A stretch of DNA of 64,000 nt. Origin: JABMMZ01 sp040403495 (GTDB taxonomy: Bacteria > Bacteroidota > Bacteroidia > NS11-12g > UBA955). Location of the stretch: contig JBBAKM010000005.1 in the NCBI GenBank assembly GCA_040403495.1, positions 1-64,000 of the forward strand. Direction: 5' to 3'. The notes below the pieces were generated by a model. The model searched no databases. It saw only the letters and a program-made list of their open reading frames with translations, and was not told the origin of the DNA. Shown piece by piece: positions 19,201 through 28,360 of this stretch (position 1 is its first letter; every line of letters begins with the position of its first letter). A program made the translations under genes and the position numbers.

Positions 19201-21060
19201 TTATTCAACAATGAATTTTTGAGTCATTCCTTCAGCATTTCTGATGAAATAAACACCAGATGCTAATTCTTCAATATTAATTAAGCTAACACCTCTTGCT
19301 ACTATTACTCTTTGTCCTTGAGCATTGTAGATGGCAATATCAGTTGTTTGGTTAAAATTCAATTCTCTTGAAGCAGGATTAGGATAAACCGTAAACACAT
19401 TGCTTTCTTCTTTCACAGTATTGATAATTGAAGTTTTATTAACTTTAAAACCAGAGATAGCATAGGTTAATGAGTTGTTATAAGGGAAAGTATTAGAAGT
19501 GCTTGGGTGCTGAGAGTTAAATAATATCGTATTTTCGTCAATTGCAACTCCACCAGTTATTTCAGCACCTGGAGAACATGCAGTAATTCTAATTAAATTA
19601 TTGAAAGTTGGGTTAGGAATACTTAAGTCTAATAAATAAGTTTCGCATACAACATTTATATTGGATGGCATTCTGTTCCAGTTTGTGCCATTTAAATCTT
19701 CTTGAATAATTAAGTACTCTTTTCCATCAATGTTGATGTTGTGAATTCCATCAGGGTTAGAGAAGTGGATTGGAGGGTAAGCAAATCTATTTTGAGAATT
19801 AAGTGCTGGAGCTAAAGGTCCACCTTCAATGTATGAACGTACTAAGTTTGTAGCTGGGTCGAATTCTAAAACTCTACCATAATAGTCGTTAAATTTACCT
19901 GCTCTTACTGAGTCAGCGGCTTGAGCATCAGTTCCAGTAAAATTAACACCTTTCAAAACTCTAAATCTAGCTTTATAACCATCTATTAATCCTTGACCAA
20001 CAACACCATATCTTGCATTGCCAGTATTGAATGTAAACGCATCTCTACCAGTTTCTGTAATATAAATTTTGCCATTAGCTACAGTACCCCATTCTAATCT
20101 GTTGAACATAGAAGCACCTCTTCTTACTGCAACAGTATTTAACTGTAATAATGTATCTAGGTTGTTTTCGATTGAAATCCATTTAGTAGGGGCATCTTGT
20201 TTGTATACATACAATTGGCCTGTAGTAAAATCACCTGCAGTTGTAGCAACAAATTTTGCTAAAATACCCGGAGATCCATCTTCGAATAAATAAACGGTTT
20301 TGTTGTCGTTCATTACCACACCGCCTTCCCAACCAGCTCTACCCCAGTTGTATTGTTTTCTTACTGCTTTTGCATTGTTTGGGTCTATTTCTACCATCCA
20401 ATTTAAGTTTTGAAATCTTTTTAATGTTTTGCCATTAAAGCCTGGAAAACCTGCAGGTGTTGTAGTTCCAATAACGAAGTCAGAAGTATCTTTAATCCCG
20501 TTTCCATTATTAAAGATTTGTCTGTTACTACTTTGCATCCACTCTTCAGCTGTCCAGATTCTACCACTTGGAGCATTAATACCACCGCAATTCATTCCTG
20601 TTTCACCAACAGTATTAACGAAATCTACGTTAAAGAATTTGCCTTTTCTGCCATCAGTTAAGGTTTGGTCAACCACTTCTAGTTGGTCGTTAGCACCTCT
20701 TTTTAGTTTGAACATGGTCATTCCACCACCATCACCAATTTTAGCATCGCTTGTTACCATTTCATGATTAACGATTACGTTGCCTAAAATACCATTTGAA
20801 TTAATAGGAGCTTTTGCAAACCCAATAAAATCGTGCCATTGTTTAGCAACAGATTTACCAGCAGGATTGCCATAAGTTGCAGTAGTTTGAACCGTGTCAA
20901 CTCCACCAACAAACAACACTTGTTGTTTAAGTGGTGATCTTGGCATCCAAATGGTTTTTACAGACCATGCAGTGTCAATGTTCATTGGAAACGGTGTTTG
21001 TGCATTTGCTGCAAAAGCAGACAAGCCCAAAGCGATAAAAGTAAAAATTTTCTTTTTCAT
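19201..21060 (-). CDS. PhoX-type (DUF839) phosphatase with T9SS tail
   Basis: The ATG at 21060 gives the signal peptide MKKKIFTFIALGLSAFAANAQ; the frame extends to a TTG further upstream, which is not needed. Features of the PhoX/DUF839 beta-propeller are VIVNHEMVTS, NCGGINAPSGRIWTAEEW, GWEGGVVMNDNKTVYLFED, YYGRVLEFDP and FSNPDGIHNINIDGKEYLIIQED. PhoX enzymes are Ca/Fe-dependent alkaline phosphatases that release phosphate from organic esters outside the cell. The C-terminal ~75 residues are a T9SS sorting domain (YPNPASRELNFNQ, YNAQGQRVIV, LASGVYFI), so it is exported through the outer membrane. The catalytic ligands were not individually verified; a non-enzymatic DUF839 role is possible. 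Confidence 0.83.
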   Translation of the reverse strand: MKKKIFTFIALGLSAFAANAQTPFPMNIDTAWSVKTIWMPRSPLKQQVLFVGGVDTVQTTATYGNPAGKSVAKQWHDFIGFAKAPINSNGILGNVIVNHEMVTSDAKIGDGGGMTMFKLKRGANDQLEVVDQTLTDGRKGKFFNVDFVNTVGETGMNCGGINAPSGRIWTAEEWMQSSNRQIFNNGNGIKDTSDFVIGTTTPAGFPGFNGKTLKRFQNLNWMVEIDPNNAKAVRKQYNWGRAGWEGGVVMNDNKTVYLFEDGSPGILAKFVATTAGDFTTGQLYVYKQDAPTKWISIENNLDTLLQLNTVAVRRGASMFNRLEWGTVANGKIYITETGRDAFTFNTGNARYGVVGQGLIDGYKARFRVLKGVNFTGTDAQAADSVRAGKFNDYYGRVLEFDPATNLVRSYIEGGPLAPALNSQNRFAYPPIHFSNPDGIHNINIDGKEYLIIQEDLNGTNWNRMPSNINVVCETYLLDLSIPNPTFNNLIRITACSPGAEITGGVAIDENTILFNSQHPSTSNTFPYNNSLTYAISGFKVNKTSIINTVKEESNVFTVYPNPASRELNFNQTTDIAIYNAQGQRVIVARGVSLINIEELASGVYFIRNAEGMTQKFIVE

Positions 21061-21294
21061 TTTAATTAAATATTGTTGATGCAAAACTGCAGTGACAATG
21101 TTACCAATAGTTTGGTTTCAAATGAAAAGATTAGAAAGTTTGTGTTAAAATTACAAGACTTTAATGTGTTTTTTACATAAAAACAACAGCCTGTACAAAT
21201 GAAGAAGGTAGGATTCGGGGATTTAAATGTTTGTCAACTAACGATATAGTTAAAGTTAGTATCGAAATGGGCTGTATTAATAAAATGTTTCATT

Positions 21295-22914
21295 TTACTC
21301 TTTTGCAATTTTTATTCTCGCAATGTTATTCCCTAAAGTATAGCTCAAGGTGTAAATGCCGGATTTAAGCATTTCAATATTGTTAATTAATATCGCATTA
21401 TTTTCAATGGCATAATAGTTCGATAACACCAATTTGCCATCTGAAGAATACATTTGAATTAAACTCGAGGTTTCCTCTGAATTTTCTAATTGTATATTAA
21501 TGTGGTCTTTGCAAGGATTGGGAAAAGCAATATTGTTTTTGTTGTTTTTAATTGAAGCGAGATTTGTTTTTTCTTCTTCCTGATAGATTCTGATGTAATC
21601 AATTTCTAATGCACTTTGAGTAAATGATTGGCTGATATTAGGAAGGATAGCAATATTTATTAGTAAGTATTGTTCCAAATCAAAGGGCCAAGTGCTGTTG
21701 TTTTTTAATGCAGGTTCATAGGTGTAATGAACGACTGAATCAACGCTGAATTCAATTTTATCTGGAGTCCACTCCATAGAATACAAATGAAACGAATTAG
21801 AAGCATTTGGAATTGTTTGTCCTCCTAAATTGACGGTATTGCCAAAACTAGAAGGGGAATGGATAGCGCTTTGAACAAAATTTTGATTTTGCCCCCAATG
21901 TTCTAGAATATCTATTTCGCCGCATGCCGGCCAAGGGGTGTTGCCAAAACCTAAGTTGTGCCAATAAGCCCCTCTTTCATCAATGTTTTTTCCTAACATC
22001 CACACTGCAGGCCACGTTCCAACGCCAAAAGGAAGTTTTGCGCTAAACTCTACTCTGCCATATTTAAAGGCAAATTTTGAATTAAGTCTAGCAGAGGTGT
22101 ATTGTTTGGTTTGTCCTTGGTCTGTGAAGTTTTCTTTCTTTGCTATCACCTTCAAAAGTCCATTTTCAACAATAGAATTACTTGTTCTGTTAGTATAATG
22201 CTGGATTTCACCGTTATACCAACTGCCAGATGTAGGAAGTTGTGTTTGATGATACCAATTGTTGTCATTAATAGCTCCGTTCGTGTTAAATTCATCAGCC
22301 CATACAAGTTTTGTGTACAGAGATTTAGTTGGAGGAGAAGCCTCGTATTCAAAGTCATCAAGATAGGCAAGTACGCTGTCTCTGTTATTTTCTCCATTAA
22401 TTTGAATGACAACTCTATTGAAGTCTTTTCTTTGGATTGGAGGCGCCGACCCTGCATTTAAGTTTCTGTAAGGGTCTTTGGCAAAATCAAATGTTATTGT
22501 TTGCCACTCATCTGTAAGTATAGTTTTTATTATTTCCGATTGGGTCGACCAAGGTTCGTTAATTTTGCCATCTTGAAGTTTTAAAGAAACTTGATTGATT
22601 TGATTGCCAGATAGTTTGTCAGACGGGACAAATATTTTTAGTGAAAAGACACTTCCTTTGGAGAGGTCAAAGTTTCTATCATTTTCAAATCTGACATTGG
22701 CGTATAAGCCTCCTTTGTCAGAATATTCCAAAACCTTTGAAGAGTTATTTTGGGGAGTGTTATTCGGATTTTGTATTCCGAGTTTAATGAAACAATCATC
22801 GCCTTTCCAAGAATTGATATTTCCGTTCCCTTCAAAATCGTCTTTTATGATTTGCGAATTTGAGATAAAGGGAAAAATCATTCCAATAAAACAAAAGGTT
22901 AATTTTTTAAACAT
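21295..22914 (-). CDS. T9SS-exported GH16 beta-1,3-glucanase with N-terminal CBM-like domain
   Basis: The 539-residue protein has a signal peptide (residues 1-20), an N-terminal beta-sandwich (~22-192, IIKDDFEGNGNINSW ... LAYLDDFEYE) like carbohydrate-binding domains, and a GH16 jelly roll (~200-455). The catalytic signature is ACGEIDILEHW: nucleophile Glu333, Asp335 and acid/base Glu338. The form with one extra residue (EIDILE) is typical of laminarinase-type GH16 (GH16_3). The last ~75 residues are a T9SS tail (FPNPCKDHINIQLEN, LKSGIYTLSYT). It should cut beta-1,3-glucan at or outside the cell surface. It is divergent from the binding-protein gene at 23245 and probably shares its control region. 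Confidence 0.92.
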   Translation of the reverse strand: MFKKLTFCFIGMIFPFISNSQIIKDDFEGNGNINSWKGDDCFIKLGIQNPNNTPQNNSSKVLEYSDKGGLYANVRFENDRNFDLSKGSVFSLKIFVPSDKLSGNQINQVSLKLQDGKINEPWSTQSEIIKTILTDEWQTITFDFAKDPYRNLNAGSAPPIQRKDFNRVVIQINGENNRDSVLAYLDDFEYEASPPTKSLYTKLVWADEFNTNGAINDNNWYHQTQLPTSGSWYNGEIQHYTNRTSNSIVENGLLKVIAKKENFTDQGQTKQYTSARLNSKFAFKYGRVEFSAKLPFGVGTWPAVWMLGKNIDERGAYWHNLGFGNTPWPACGEIDILEHWGQNQNFVQSAIHSPSSFGNTVNLGGQTIPNASNSFHLYSMEWTPDKIEFSVDSVVHYTYEPALKNNSTWPFDLEQYLLINIAILPNISQSFTQSALEIDYIRIYQEEEKTNLASIKNNKNNIAFPNPCKDHINIQLENSEETSSLIQMYSSDGKLVLSNYYAIENNAILINNIEMLKSGIYTLSYTLGNNIARIKIAKE

Positions 22915-23244
22915 AATTGATTTTTTAAAATAAAGGCTAATTTGGCAAATGTAATTCTTTTTAAAAACATATCATTACACTGTAATTGTCTAAAATATGA
23001 AACCCATTAAATTATTTATTTTTTACATGAAAATAAACGGGGTATTCAATAAAAAATGGAAGATTTATGTCTTATTTATAACAATTGCCAATGTTAATTT
23101 TAAAATAACTAGCGTAAGTTTGTTTGTAATTATTTAATATGTAGCGGGTTAAATATTGTAGTAGTAGTGATGTAGTGTCAATATTTGTTAATTCAATGTT
23201 AAAAAATTTAATTTGTTTTCGGTTTTAATTAAAAAATAGATAAA
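22915..23244. promoter_or_regulatory. Divergent control region of GH16 and binding-protein genes
   Basis: This 330-bp AT-rich gap contains no gene. On the plus strand it holds TAAGTTTG at 23115-23122 (an exact -7-type match, but without a clear -33 at the usual distance), the GTA-triplet box at 23158-23177, and a second candidate promoter: TTTG at 23184-23187, 20 nt, TTAATTTG at 23208-23215 (one mismatch to TAnnTTTG). A promoter for the minus-strand GH16 gene was not identified. Confidence 0.55.
23158..23177 (+). promoter_or_regulatory. GTA-triplet box, candidate operator (copy 1)
   Basis: Three full GTA triplets run into GTGATGTAGTG. The core GTAGTAGTG (23161-23169) recurs at 28222-28230 upstream of the main glucan operon. 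The distance from core to candidate -7 element is 38 nt here and 37 nt there. It is proposed as a binding site for the LuxR-type regulator at 25235-28252. Confidence 0.5.
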
Positions 23245-25128
23245 ATGAAAAAAAATTACAAATTTAAAATGTTTAAAGTCAGTTTGATGCCTCAAATTGC
23301 TTTCTTAACCTTGCTATTTTCATGCATTGGTTTGCACGCTCAAAAAAATCCAATTGATTTTGAAACAGGTGGTCATGGCGCAACTTGGACGTGGACTGTC
23401 TTTGAAAACAGCTCAAACCCAGCTGTTGAAATTATTACAAATCCGGATCAGTCAGGGATTAATACTTCATCAAAAGTTATGAAATTTACAGCTTTACAAG
23501 CTGGAAATCCATGGGCAGGTTGTGAATCAAAGCGTGGTTCAACAGATTTAGATACATTTTCTTGGAATTCAACTAACCGAATCATTAAGGTTATGGTATG
23601 GAAGCCAATAATAAGTGATGTAGGTATAAAATTTGCTACAGATTCAGGATGGGCAGAACTTGAAGTTAAGGTTGCAAATACCAAAATTAATGAATGGGAA
23701 GAGTTAACTTTTGATTTTACGGGTAAAGTTAATCCACCATCATTAAAAGGTCTTTTAAATCAAATCATTATTTTCCCTGATTTCAATACTTCAGGAAGAA
23801 CAGCTGATAATATTTGTTACATTGACAATATTACTTTCAATGCAGGAACAGCATCTGAACCAACATCGGCAGCCCCGAGTCCTTCACAACCTTCTGCTGA
23901 TGTAATCTCAATGTTTAGTAATGCTTATTCTAATAAATCAGTAAATACATGGAGAACTGATTGGTCAGCAGCGACTCTTACTGATGTTCAAATCGCTGGA
24001 AATGATACCAAAAAATATACTTCTTTGGATTTTGTTGGAATAGAAACCGTAGGGGCTAATTTGCTAGATGTTAAAGACATGTTATACTTCCATGTTGATG
24101 TTTGGACTCCCAATGCAAACACTTTTAGTGTAAAATTAGTTGATATTGGAGCAGATGGTAATTTTGGTGGAGGTGATGATAAAGAACATCAAGTTACTTT
24201 AACTCCTACAAAAAACGGTTGGAATAGTTTTGATATTCCTATGTCTGATTTTGCAGGATTAACCTCTAAAGAACATATTGCGCAATTAATTTTTAGTTGT
24301 ACTCCTGCCGGTCAAGGAACTTTATATTTGGACAATATTTTTTACCACAAATCGCCAATTATCGACCCTAATACTCCTCAAGAAGCTGCACCAACTCCAG
24401 CATTTGCAGGAACAGATGTGATTTCATTGTTTAGTAATGCTTACACCAATAAAACGGTTAATACTTGGCGCACAGATTGGTCTCAAGCAACTTTAACTGA
24501 TTTGCAAATCAAAGGTAACGATACTAAAAAATACAGCTCTTTAGATTTCGTTGGAATTGAAACTGTTGGTGCAAATGTTATTGATGCCTCAAATATGGAT
24601 AGATTTTATTTCAATGCTTGGACGCCAAATTTAACTTCATTTAAAGTGAAACTAGTTGACTTTGGTGCTGATGGTGCTTTTGCAGGTGGTGATGATAAAG
24701 AACATGAACTTACATTGACTGCCCCAACCTTAAGCAGTTGGAATACTTACGACTTGCCTTTGTCTAGTTTTACTGGATTAACAACCAAAGCACACATTGC
24801 CCAATTGATATTAGTAGGAACTCCTACAGGTGCAGGTACTGTATTTATTGACAACGTATTGTTTAGAAAAGAAGCACTTTCTGTTTCTAATGCTACTTTG
24901 AATACTATTAATGTGTATCCAAACCCAGCAACTGAACAAGTTACTTTGTCCTCAACTAATACTATTGCTTCTGTTGAATTATTCAATAGCTTAGGTCAAA
25001 AAGTGTTAAACTTAAATTCTGATTCAAATACCGTGACTATCGATATAGCGAATCTTAACAAAGGTATTTATACAATAAAAACAAACACCGACAATGGACA
25101 ATCTGTTTCTAAACTGATTGTAGAGTAG
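23245..25128 (+). CDS. T9SS glycan-binding protein with duplicated ~160-residue module
   Basis: 627 residues: signal peptide, then a CBM-like beta-sandwich (~35-200, PIDFETGGHGATWTW ... ICYIDNITFNAG), then two tandem copies of one module (~212-370 and ~391-550) that share ADVISMFSNAY/TDVISLFSNAY, WRTDWS, YxSLDFVGIETVGAN and GGDDKEH. A T9SS tail closes the protein (YPNPATEQVTLSS, LNKGIYTIKTN). Module ends (YLDNIFYHK, FIDNVLFRK) resemble family 4/11-type carbohydrate-binding sandwiches. No catalytic site was seen, so a surface glucan-binding role is likely, in part filling the job of SusD/SusE-type proteins. A related module ends the lipoprotein encoded at 31516. Confidence 0.82.
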   Translation: MKKNYKFKMFKVSLMPQIAFLTLLFSCIGLHAQKNPIDFETGGHGATWTWTVFENSSNPAVEIITNPDQSGINTSSKVMKFTALQAGNPWAGCESKRGSTDLDTFSWNSTNRIIKVMVWKPIISDVGIKFATDSGWAELEVKVANTKINEWEELTFDFTGKVNPPSLKGLLNQIIIFPDFNTSGRTADNICYIDNITFNAGTASEPTSAAPSPSQPSADVISMFSNAYSNKSVNTWRTDWSAATLTDVQIAGNDTKKYTSLDFVGIETVGANLLDVKDMLYFHVDVWTPNANTFSVKLVDIGADGNFGGGDDKEHQVTLTPTKNGWNSFDIPMSDFAGLTSKEHIAQLIFSCTPAGQGTLYLDNIFYHKSPIIDPNTPQEAAPTPAFAGTDVISLFSNAYTNKTVNTWRTDWSQATLTDLQIKGNDTKKYSSLDFVGIETVGANVIDASNMDRFYFNAWTPNLTSFKVKLVDFGADGAFAGGDDKEHELTLTAPTLSSWNTYDLPLSSFTGLTTKAHIAQLILVGTPTGAGTVFIDNVLFRKEALSVSNATLNTINVYPNPATEQVTLSSTNTIASVELFNSLGQKVLNLNSDSNTVTIDIANLNKGIYTIKTNTDNGQSVSKLIVE

Positions 25129-25149
25129 ATCTTTTTTAAATTGTTGTTA

Positions 25150-25187
25150 AAAGCTGGATGTGATTTAATTCGCATCCAGCTTTTTTT
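25150..25187 (+). terminator. Intrinsic terminator after binding-protein gene
   Basis: AAAGCTGGATG (25150-25160) pairs with CATCCAGCTTT (25173-25183), and seven T residues follow the GC arm. It lies 20 bp after the stop of the T9SS binding protein and before the end of the convergent regulator gene, and may serve both. Confidence 0.85.
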
Positions 25188-25234
25188 ATGCTCATTAATA
25201 AAGATAACTTACTAATAGGAAATGAATTATATTT

Positions 25235-28200
25235 TTATTCTTTGTTGCCGTTGCTTTCGAAATTAATCAAAAACTCAAATAAATCTTGGTGAGTCTCTAA
25301 TTTTAATTTTTTCCTTAAACGGTACCTGCTTATTTCAACTCCTCTAACAGATATGCTAAACAGTTGGGCCATTTCTTTGCTCGATAAATTCATTCTTAAG
25401 TAGGCACAAAGCTTTAATTCTTTGGAGTTTAAATCAGGATATGCCTTTTTTAAATTATTTAAAAAATCACTTTGTACGTTTTTTACATGATCTGTAAACT
25501 TATCCCATTCCTCATCTAATTTTTCGTCCGATTTTATTTGACGTAATATTTTTCTAATTTCACTCGCCTCCACTTGGTCTTTGTTCTGTAAAACTAGATT
25601 ATTTAAATGACTCGTTAGCTTTCCTAAAAAAGCTTTCTTCTGAAGTAAATTCATAGCAGTACTTGCCAAGTCCTCACTTTTGTGCTTTATCTCAGCTTGA
25701 AGATTGTCATTGGTTAATTGCATTATCGCTTTTTCGTTCTTTTCTAGCTCAAGCTGATGTTTATAGTTGATTTGTCGTTGCTCTTCCTCAAATTTAAGTT
25801 TAGCCTCCTGCATCCTAATTTGTGCTTTTTTCTGTAGTTTTTTCTTCTGTAATTTAAGTAATGTATAAAACACAGAGACTGTGATTAATAGATAAAGCAA
25901 ATAAGCCCATATATTTCTATACCAAGGGGCTTTAATTTCAAAACTGTATGAGAATTGCTTAAACTCGTTGGATGGTCCATGTCTAGATTTTAAGTAAAAT
26001 GTGTATTTCCCCTCTTTAAGATTTGTATAGTCTTTTTCAGGGGTTGAACTCCAATTGCTCCATTTTTTATCATGACCTTCCAATAGGTAACTAAATTCAA
26101 TGTGTGATTTGTGTCTCAAAAATGAGCTTGCAAATGAAAACCGGATTGAATTTAATTTATAAGGAATTGAAGTTTTTAAATTGCTGTCTTTTAGGAGATT
26201 ATTGAATCCTCCGTATAGGATAGAATCGCCACTTCCGAAGGTTTTTACTGAACTAATATAAGTTTCATAAGGGAATATTTGCTTCGAGTACTTGTTGTAA
26301 TTGATGTTGTAAAAACCAATGTCTGAGCCTATTATAGTATTTTCGGAATCGTAGCTGTAAATATTTTCAAAACCACTTAACACATGATTGAATAATTCAG
26401 GTATGTATTTTACAACAGCTTGTGTTCCTTTAAAGTCCACTATGCCCAACATTTTGTCTTGGACAAACCAAATATTGCCATTCAAGTCTTCTTTTAAATA
26501 CCTTATTGGGATGTTGCCTAATATACTTTGATAGTATTTAGACGGTATGATTTTGTTGCTTTTTGGGTCTATTTCATAAATGCCTTTAGTCGTAGCAATT
26601 ACAATTTTGTTTTTTATTTTAAAAACATGATTGTCTAATTCTGAAGGTAATCCATCTTTTAATGAGTATTTTTTAGTGCTATTGTCTGTTATATTGATTT
26701 TATATAAACCATGATAAGGGTGTGATACCCAAATGGAATTATTTTCTACCTCCATATAACGACTTGATTCAATGAAGTTTCTGATAGAACCATCGTTTTT
26801 GAGTTCGCCCTTCTCTTTGCTAAAAAGTTGAATGCCAAAATAATTTCCGCATGCTATTTTAGGAGGATTGCTCCCACTAATTGGCTTGAAGGTCCAAAAG
26901 CCTAAAGATTTGAAAACAGGGCTTGCTTTGTCGTTATCAACTTTCCATAATCCATCATCTCTGCTCACAATTAGTTGATTGTCATAAGTATTGACATTCC
27001 AAGTTAAGCCATTCATTATAATTTTAGGTTTCAATGAAAGTGAACCTAATTCGTTTTTTTGTCTAATATCTATAGATTGTAACCCCGTTGACAATGCAAA
27101 ATATAAATCGCCATTTAAACTGATAGCGCCATGCCCACTGCCGTTGTTAAATGAGTTGGGATTTATATGGTAAATGGAATTTCCCCAATCAATAAGTGCA
27201 ATGCTGTTGTCCATACCTATCCAAGTGCATCCATCAAAACCACTGTAAAGGCAACGGATTGTATTGCTTACTAATCCTTGTTTGGAAGAAGTATTTCCCA
27301 GGATGTTCCCTTTATTATCTATTTTGTAAAGTCCTGAATTATAGGAGCCTAATAAAAAGTGATTGCCATTAAGGACCTCAATAGTTGTAAAGTGGTCTTC
27401 GTTTATCAAGCCATTGATTTTAAATGGGAGTATCTGATTTTGGGTTAATAAGAACAGACCATTGCCGGTGGTACTCACCAAGCTAGTGTCTTTCCCAAAG
27501 GGTTTAATATCAGTGATTTGAAATCCGTTAGGCAACAAACTTTGATTAATCAGAGGTTCCCATCTGCCATTGTTGTAGAGTAGTATCCCGCTTTTCTTGT
27601 CTTGAGTTATGAGTTTATTGTGGTGTTTTTTTAGCGAAGTCCATGTTGTTTTCGGTTTAAAATAAGAGATACTATTGTTAGAATATCTGAAAATAAACTG
27701 AGGTGTCATGAAAAAAACATCTTGGTCAATTATTTCGATATTCCAGATATCGGCAAATGAGCTAACAGAGGGAGGGAGCTGTTTTTTTAAAGAGGTAAAA
27801 ATGAATTTCCCTGTTTTGTCAGGTTTAAAATAGCCAAATTCGTCTTGTGCACCCACATATAATCGACCATCATTGCTCATGGCAATAGATCTTACAATGG
27901 TTTTGTTAGGCACTGGATGTAATTCCCATTTTACACCATTGTATATCAAAAGCCCTTCGTTGTTGGCAATAAATAATCTGCCCATATTGTCTCTCTCAAT
28001 ATCCCAGTTTTGTGTGCCAGCGGAATATTCGGATTTTGTGAAAATAGAAACTTTTGCATTGTAAAGTTCCCCTTGTCCAAAACTATTGAAAGTGAAAAGT
28101 AAAAGATACAAACCCAAAAGTAACCCTTTTTGAGAGTTGCATTTTTCTTTGCTTTTGTTACGGTCTTGTATTGTTTTTCTTATGTTAATAATGCAAAAAT

Positions 28201-28252
28201 AACCAAATTTTTCAGTTTGATGTAGTAGTGTAGTAGTTTTTGTTGGTTGCAA
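25235..28252 (-). CDS. Membrane one-component regulator: beta-propeller, Y_Y_Y, TM, LuxR-type HTH
   Basis: Domain order: a hydrophobic signal (KGLLLGLYLLLFTFNSFGQ, ~43-61 in this frame), a periplasmic two-propeller sensor region with many short repeats (GLLIYNG, GNIWFVQD, NGLFLLT), a Y_Y_Y Ig domain near 690-765 (FSYLLEGHDKKWSNWSS), one TM helix (~782-800), a coiled coil (~801-870) and a helix-turn-helix (~930-1000, LNSKELKLCAYLRMNLSSKE, RGVEISRYRLRKKL). No histidine-kinase or receiver domain is present, unlike classic hybrid two-component regulators of glycan loci. It should sense glucan fragments in the periplasm and act directly on DNA. The start is odd: no ATG precedes the signal sequence, and TTG at 28252 is the only usual start, placing the GTA box inside the coding region. 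Confidence 0.85.
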   Translation of the reverse strand: MQPTKTTTLLHQTEKFGYFCIINIRKTIQDRNKSKEKCNSQKGLLLGLYLLLFTFNSFGQGELYNAKVSIFTKSEYSAGTQNWDIERDNMGRLFIANNEGLLIYNGVKWELHPVPNKTIVRSIAMSNDGRLYVGAQDEFGYFKPDKTGKFIFTSLKKQLPPSVSSFADIWNIEIIDQDVFFMTPQFIFRYSNNSISYFKPKTTWTSLKKHHNKLITQDKKSGILLYNNGRWEPLINQSLLPNGFQITDIKPFGKDTSLVSTTGNGLFLLTQNQILPFKINGLINEDHFTTIEVLNGNHFLLGSYNSGLYKIDNKGNILGNTSSKQGLVSNTIRCLYSGFDGCTWIGMDNSIALIDWGNSIYHINPNSFNNGSGHGAISLNGDLYFALSTGLQSIDIRQKNELGSLSLKPKIIMNGLTWNVNTYDNQLIVSRDDGLWKVDNDKASPVFKSLGFWTFKPISGSNPPKIACGNYFGIQLFSKEKGELKNDGSIRNFIESSRYMEVENNSIWVSHPYHGLYKINITDNSTKKYSLKDGLPSELDNHVFKIKNKIVIATTKGIYEIDPKSNKIIPSKYYQSILGNIPIRYLKEDLNGNIWFVQDKMLGIVDFKGTQAVVKYIPELFNHVLSGFENIYSYDSENTIIGSDIGFYNINYNKYSKQIFPYETYISSVKTFGSGDSILYGGFNNLLKDSNLKTSIPYKLNSIRFSFASSFLRHKSHIEFSYLLEGHDKKWSNWSSTPEKDYTNLKEGKYTFYLKSRHGPSNEFKQFSYSFEIKAPWYRNIWAYLLYLLITVSVFYTLLKLQKKKLQKKAQIRMQEAKLKFEEEQRQINYKHQLELEKNEKAIMQLTNDNLQAEIKHKSEDLASTAMNLLQKKAFLGKLTSHLNNLVLQNKDQVEASEIRKILRQIKSDEKLDEEWDKFTDHVKNVQSDFLNNLKKAYPDLNSKELKLCAYLRMNLSSKEMAQLFSISVRGVEISRYRLRKKLKLETHQDLFEFLINFESNGNKE
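28221..28238 (+). promoter_or_regulatory. GTA-triplet box, candidate operator (copy 2)
   Basis: TGTAGTAGTGTAGTAGTT carries two GTAGTA pairs. It sits just ahead of the candidate -33 element of the main glucan operon, the place expected for an activator, and lies in the divergent region of the regulator gene, so autoregulation is also possible. Confidence 0.5.
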
Positions 28253-28275
28253 TGTTATTCAAAAGATTATTTTTG
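28243..28275 (+). promoter_or_regulatory. Candidate promoter of the main glucan operon
   Basis: TATTTTTG at 28268-28275 matches the Bacteroidota -7 consensus TAnnTTTG exactly. TTG at 28243-28245 (22 nt away) or 28247-28249 (18 nt away) can serve as -33. Start of transcription would be near 28282, about 80 nt before the ATG at 28361. Confidence 0.55.
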
Positions 28276-28360
28276 TCAAAAATTAGTTATTAATTACATC
28301 GAAATTTAATAAACTCTGTTAGTTGTAAATAAAAAGTATATGCCCAATAAGAATATAGAA

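Noticed and set aside
23115..23122. TAAGTTTG as the main promoter of the T9SS binding-protein gene
   Set aside because: It matches the -7 consensus, but no TTG lies at 18-22 nt upstream (nearest is 27 nt), and the candidate at 23184-23215 fits the operator spacing better. Not excluded.
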